In this document: one piece after another, positions 4,215-6,463 of the stretch
How positions within the stretch are numbered: position 1 is the first letter of the stretch
Layout: the number at the start of each line of letters is the position of its first letter
NCBI GenBank assembly: GCA_945874585.1
Contig: CAMCHB010000059.1
Coordinates: 1-6,463 of the forward strand
Reading direction: 5' to 3'
Source of the DNA: an uncultured Clostridium sp.
GTDB taxonomy: Bacteria > Bacillota > Clostridia > TANB77 > CAG-508
Length of the DNA: 6,463 nucleotides
Made by a program: the position numbers and the translations under genes
The notes under the pieces: model-generated
What the model saw: only the letters and a program-made list of their open reading frames with translations
What the model was told of the DNA's origin: nothing
The model's database searches: none

Positions 4215-6463
4215 ATGGCTGCTATTGATAATTTATATGAAGTACTAAAATCAAATGTTGATCAAGAATTAAATACGGAGGAAATTGCCCGAAAAGTCGG
4301 CTTAAGTAGAAGTGTAGTAAGCGGATACTTGGCTCAACTCTATAAAAAGAATTTAGTTACTAAAACTACAGGAAGACCTGTATATTGGAAAGCATTAAAG
4401 CCAAGAACACCTTTTTCGGATTTGATTGGTTATGATGATAGTTTGAAATTAAATATCGAAAAAGCGATGCAATCCATTGTATATCCTCCCAATGGCTTTC
4501 CCGTTATTATTACGGGTCCAAGTGGTGTAGGGAAGAGCTTCTTAGCTAAGAAAATTTATGAAGAAGCAGTTTTTTTAGGAAAGATAGATAAAGATAGCCC
4601 TTTTGTTACTCTCAACACAGCTGATTATGCAAACAATACGGATTTATTGTCGTCTGTATTGTTTGGCTATAAAAAAGGGGCCTTTACTGGAGCCGAAAAG
4701 GATATGCCTGGGTTATTAGATAAGGCAAATAATGGCTATCTATTCTTAGATGAAGTTCATCGCCTTTCTAAAACGAATCAAGAAAAACTTTTTTCAGTTT
4801 TTGACAATGGTACATTTTATCCACTAGGTGAAGTGAATAAACCACATCACGTTAATATTAGATTGATTTTTGCCACGACAGAAGATATTTCAAATTACTT
4901 ATTGAAAACTTTTTTACGTCGTATTCCAATGAGAATTGAACTTTCTAGTTATAAAGAGCGTCCATTATATGAACGAATTCAGATTGTACTACATTGTCTT
5001 CAAACGGAAGCTCAAAAATCAAATGTTACTTATCTGATTAGTCCAAATAAAATAAGTGAAATTGCTAATCAGGATTATCCTGGAAATATTGGTCAAGTTG
5101 CTAATAATATTAAAATGCTTTGTTCTAAGGGATTTACAGAAAATGAAGATAAAAAGGAAATACCGCTAGAAAAAGATTTATCAATTGAAAAAGCAATTAA
5201 AGTAGATAAAAATTTTGGTATTAATAATTTTAATATTATTAGTGCAAGTGTTTTTGATGAATTAGAACATGCACAGGATAAATTGATTGAAGCTTTGAAG
5301 CAAGGAAAAACAATAGATGATTGTCAATTAATTGATTTCAATTACTTGCGAAAAATTAAGGATTTCTCTGATTCTGCAGTAAATAAGGTCTTGGTTCCGC
5401 ATTTGAAAAATACTATAAATAAGACACTTAAAGAAACCTATGGTGTTAATTTAAGTCTTAATGAAAATATTATTTTTCAATTAAGTTTTGCTTTTAGTTT
5501 AGGTAAATTTCAAACAAAACCATTTAAGAATACTGATAAGTTCTTACGCTTAATCAAACACAAATATCCTCGTTCTTTTTATTTGTATACTAAGTTCTTA
5601 GAGAAGATAACTCCTAAGCCAACTGATAGTGACTATCTTTGGTTTTTTATAATGTTTGCAAACGTAGCTAAAAAAATTGAAGAAGTAGAATATTCGTGTA
5701 TCTTATTAGCTCATGGAACATCAACTGCAAATAGTATTCAAAAAGTTGTCAATAATTTAGTTAATAATTATATCTTTGAAGCCTTCGATATGCCAATTGA
5801 TGCAACAGTTAATGATATCAACAAAAAAGTTAAGGAATATTTGGAGAAACAAAATGCTCATGATAAGGGCATTCTATTGATCTTTGATATGGGTTCTCTT
5901 AATCAGATGTTCACTAAGATAAAGAAATCTTCAAACAAACAGTTATTGGTTATTAACAATCTAACGACATCTATTGCTTTAGATATTGCAATGCGAGTAG
6001 AAAGAAAAGAGCAATTTAATGAAATAGCAGAAAAAGCTGAAAAATATGGACGATATATGGGGGTTCAATATTATGAAGGGCTATCTAATAAACGCAATAT
6101 AATCGTTTCTTGCCTATCAGGTGTTGGCTTATCAAGTGCAATTAAAAAAATTATTCAAACTACATTGTCGACTAATAGGCAAATTATTACTATGAATTAT
6201 CGAAAACTGAGAACAATAGTTGATAATAATAATGAGTCCTTCTTTAAAAATACTGATTTAATAGTTACAACAACAAATTTTAAAACAAAATTGTCGTTGC
6301 CAATTATCAATATTTATAATGTTTTAGATAAAGTTGGTTTTAATCAATTAAAATCTGATTTACTTGAAATGGGGGAAGATTCAAAAAATGTTGATAATCT
6401 GATGGAAAAGTTTTTGAAATTCTTAACTATTGAAGGCATTAAAGGAAGACTCCAATTTTTGAA
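4215..6463 (+). CDS. LevR/ManR-type sigma-54-dependent PTS activator (partial, 3' end outside window)
   Basis: This is an AAA+ activator that drives sigma-54 transcription of PTS operons in response to phosphorylation by PTS proteins. The frame is open from ATG 4215 to the window edge (749 codons, no stop). Domains in order: an N-terminal winged helix (about 6-58, TEEIARKVGLSRSVVSGYL); AAA+ (about 66-310) with Walker A GPSGVGKS (101-108), GAFTGA (155-160), which contacts sigma-54, Walker B YLFLDEVHR (175-183), arginines in FLRRIPMRIEL and sensor II YPGNIGQV; a PRD-like region (about 345-485); an EIIA-Man-like domain (about 492-600) with His500 in LLAHG and FDMGSL; an EIIB-Gat-like domain (about 627-700) with Cys633 in SCLSGVGLSS; then the first part of a second PRD. 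LevR proteins run to about 900-1000 residues, so roughly 150-200 residues lie off the edge. The first PRD has ENIIFQLSFAFSLGKF where a His is usual. The gene is divergent from rpoN. Whether it is levR or manR cannot be told without its target operon. Confidence 0.93.
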   Translation, partial: MAAIDNLYEVLKSNVDQELNTEEIARKVGLSRSVVSGYLAQLYKKNLVTKTTGRPVYWKALKPRTPFSDLIGYDDSLKLNIEKAMQSIVYPPNGFPVIITGPSGVGKSFLAKKIYEEAVFLGKIDKDSPFVTLNTADYANNTDLLSSVLFGYKKGAFTGAEKDMPGLLDKANNGYLFLDEVHRLSKTNQEKLFSVFDNGTFYPLGEVNKPHHVNIRLIFATTEDISNYLLKTFLRRIPMRIELSSYKERPLYERIQIVLHCLQTEAQKSNVTYLISPNKISEIANQDYPGNIGQVANNIKMLCSKGFTENEDKKEIPLEKDLSIEKAIKVDKNFGINNFNIISASVFDELEHAQDKLIEALKQGKTIDDCQLIDFNYLRKIKDFSDSAVNKVLVPHLKNTINKTLKETYGVNLSLNENIIFQLSFAFSLGKFQTKPFKNTDKFLRLIKHKYPRSFYLYTKFLEKITPKPTDSDYLWFFIMFANVAKKIEEVEYSCILLAHGTSTANSIQKVVNNLVNNYIFEAFDMPIDATVNDINKKVKEYLEKQNAHDKGILLIFDMGSLNQMFTKIKKSSNKQLLVINNLTTSIALDIAMRVERKEQFNEIAEKAEKYGRYMGVQYYEGLSNKRNIIVSCLSGVGLSSAIKKIIQTTLSTNRQIITMNYRKLRTIVDNNNESFFKNTDLIVTTTNFKTKLSLPIINIYNVLDKVGFNQLKSDLLEMGEDSKNVDNLMEKFLKFLTIEGIKGRLQFL

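Overview
The window looks like chromosome of a low-GC Gram-positive bacterium, most likely a member of the Lactobacillaceae. The genes outside the central insertion sequence are very AT-rich and have Firmicutes-style AGG-type ribosome binding sites. They include the sigma-54 plus LevR/ManR-type activator pair that these bacteria use to switch on mannose/fructose-class phosphotransferase (PTS) genes. The species cannot be fixed from the sequence alone.

Layout. (1) About 61-1050, plus strand: a decayed membrane acyltransferase of the acyltransferase-3 type, with no recognisable start codon and an in-frame TAG near its C-terminus. (2) 1145-2752: an IS66-family insertion sequence read on the minus strand. 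It has perfect 26-bp terminal inverted repeats, a likely promoter at its right end and a strong terminator at its left end. tnpA appears open and tnpB nearly whole, but the transposase gene has lost its N-terminal third and is frameshifted just before the catalytic glutamate. No 8-bp target duplication flanks it, and it is visibly richer in G+C than its surroundings. (3) 2753-2882: a short spacer holding the rpoN terminator. (4) 2883-4124, minus strand: rpoN, a 413-residue sigma-54 factor with its RpoN box. (5) 4125-4214: a 90-bp divergent control region with a -10 box, a small inverted repeat and a 9-bp direct repeat spaced by two helical turns. (6) 4215 to the window end, plus strand: a large LevR/ManR-type activator (winged helix, AAA+ with GAFTGA, PRD-like region, EIIA-Man-like, EIIB-Gat-like, start of PRD2), open at the right edge after 749 codons.

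How it works together. The activator and sigma-54 are divergent neighbours and form one functional unit. RpoN directs RNA polymerase to -12/-24 promoters, and the LevR-type ATPase opens them in response to PTS phosphorylation state. I saw no -12/-24 promoter inside the window, so the target PTS operon probably lies beyond the right edge or elsewhere. The left half is a degraded, IS-disrupted region. The IS may mark a rearrangement junction between it and the rpoN locus.

I do not see a clearly new biological system. The points most worth a second look are the repeats in the rpoN/levR control region, the apparent loss of the PRD1 phospho-histidine, and the deletion-derivative IS66 with intact ends.
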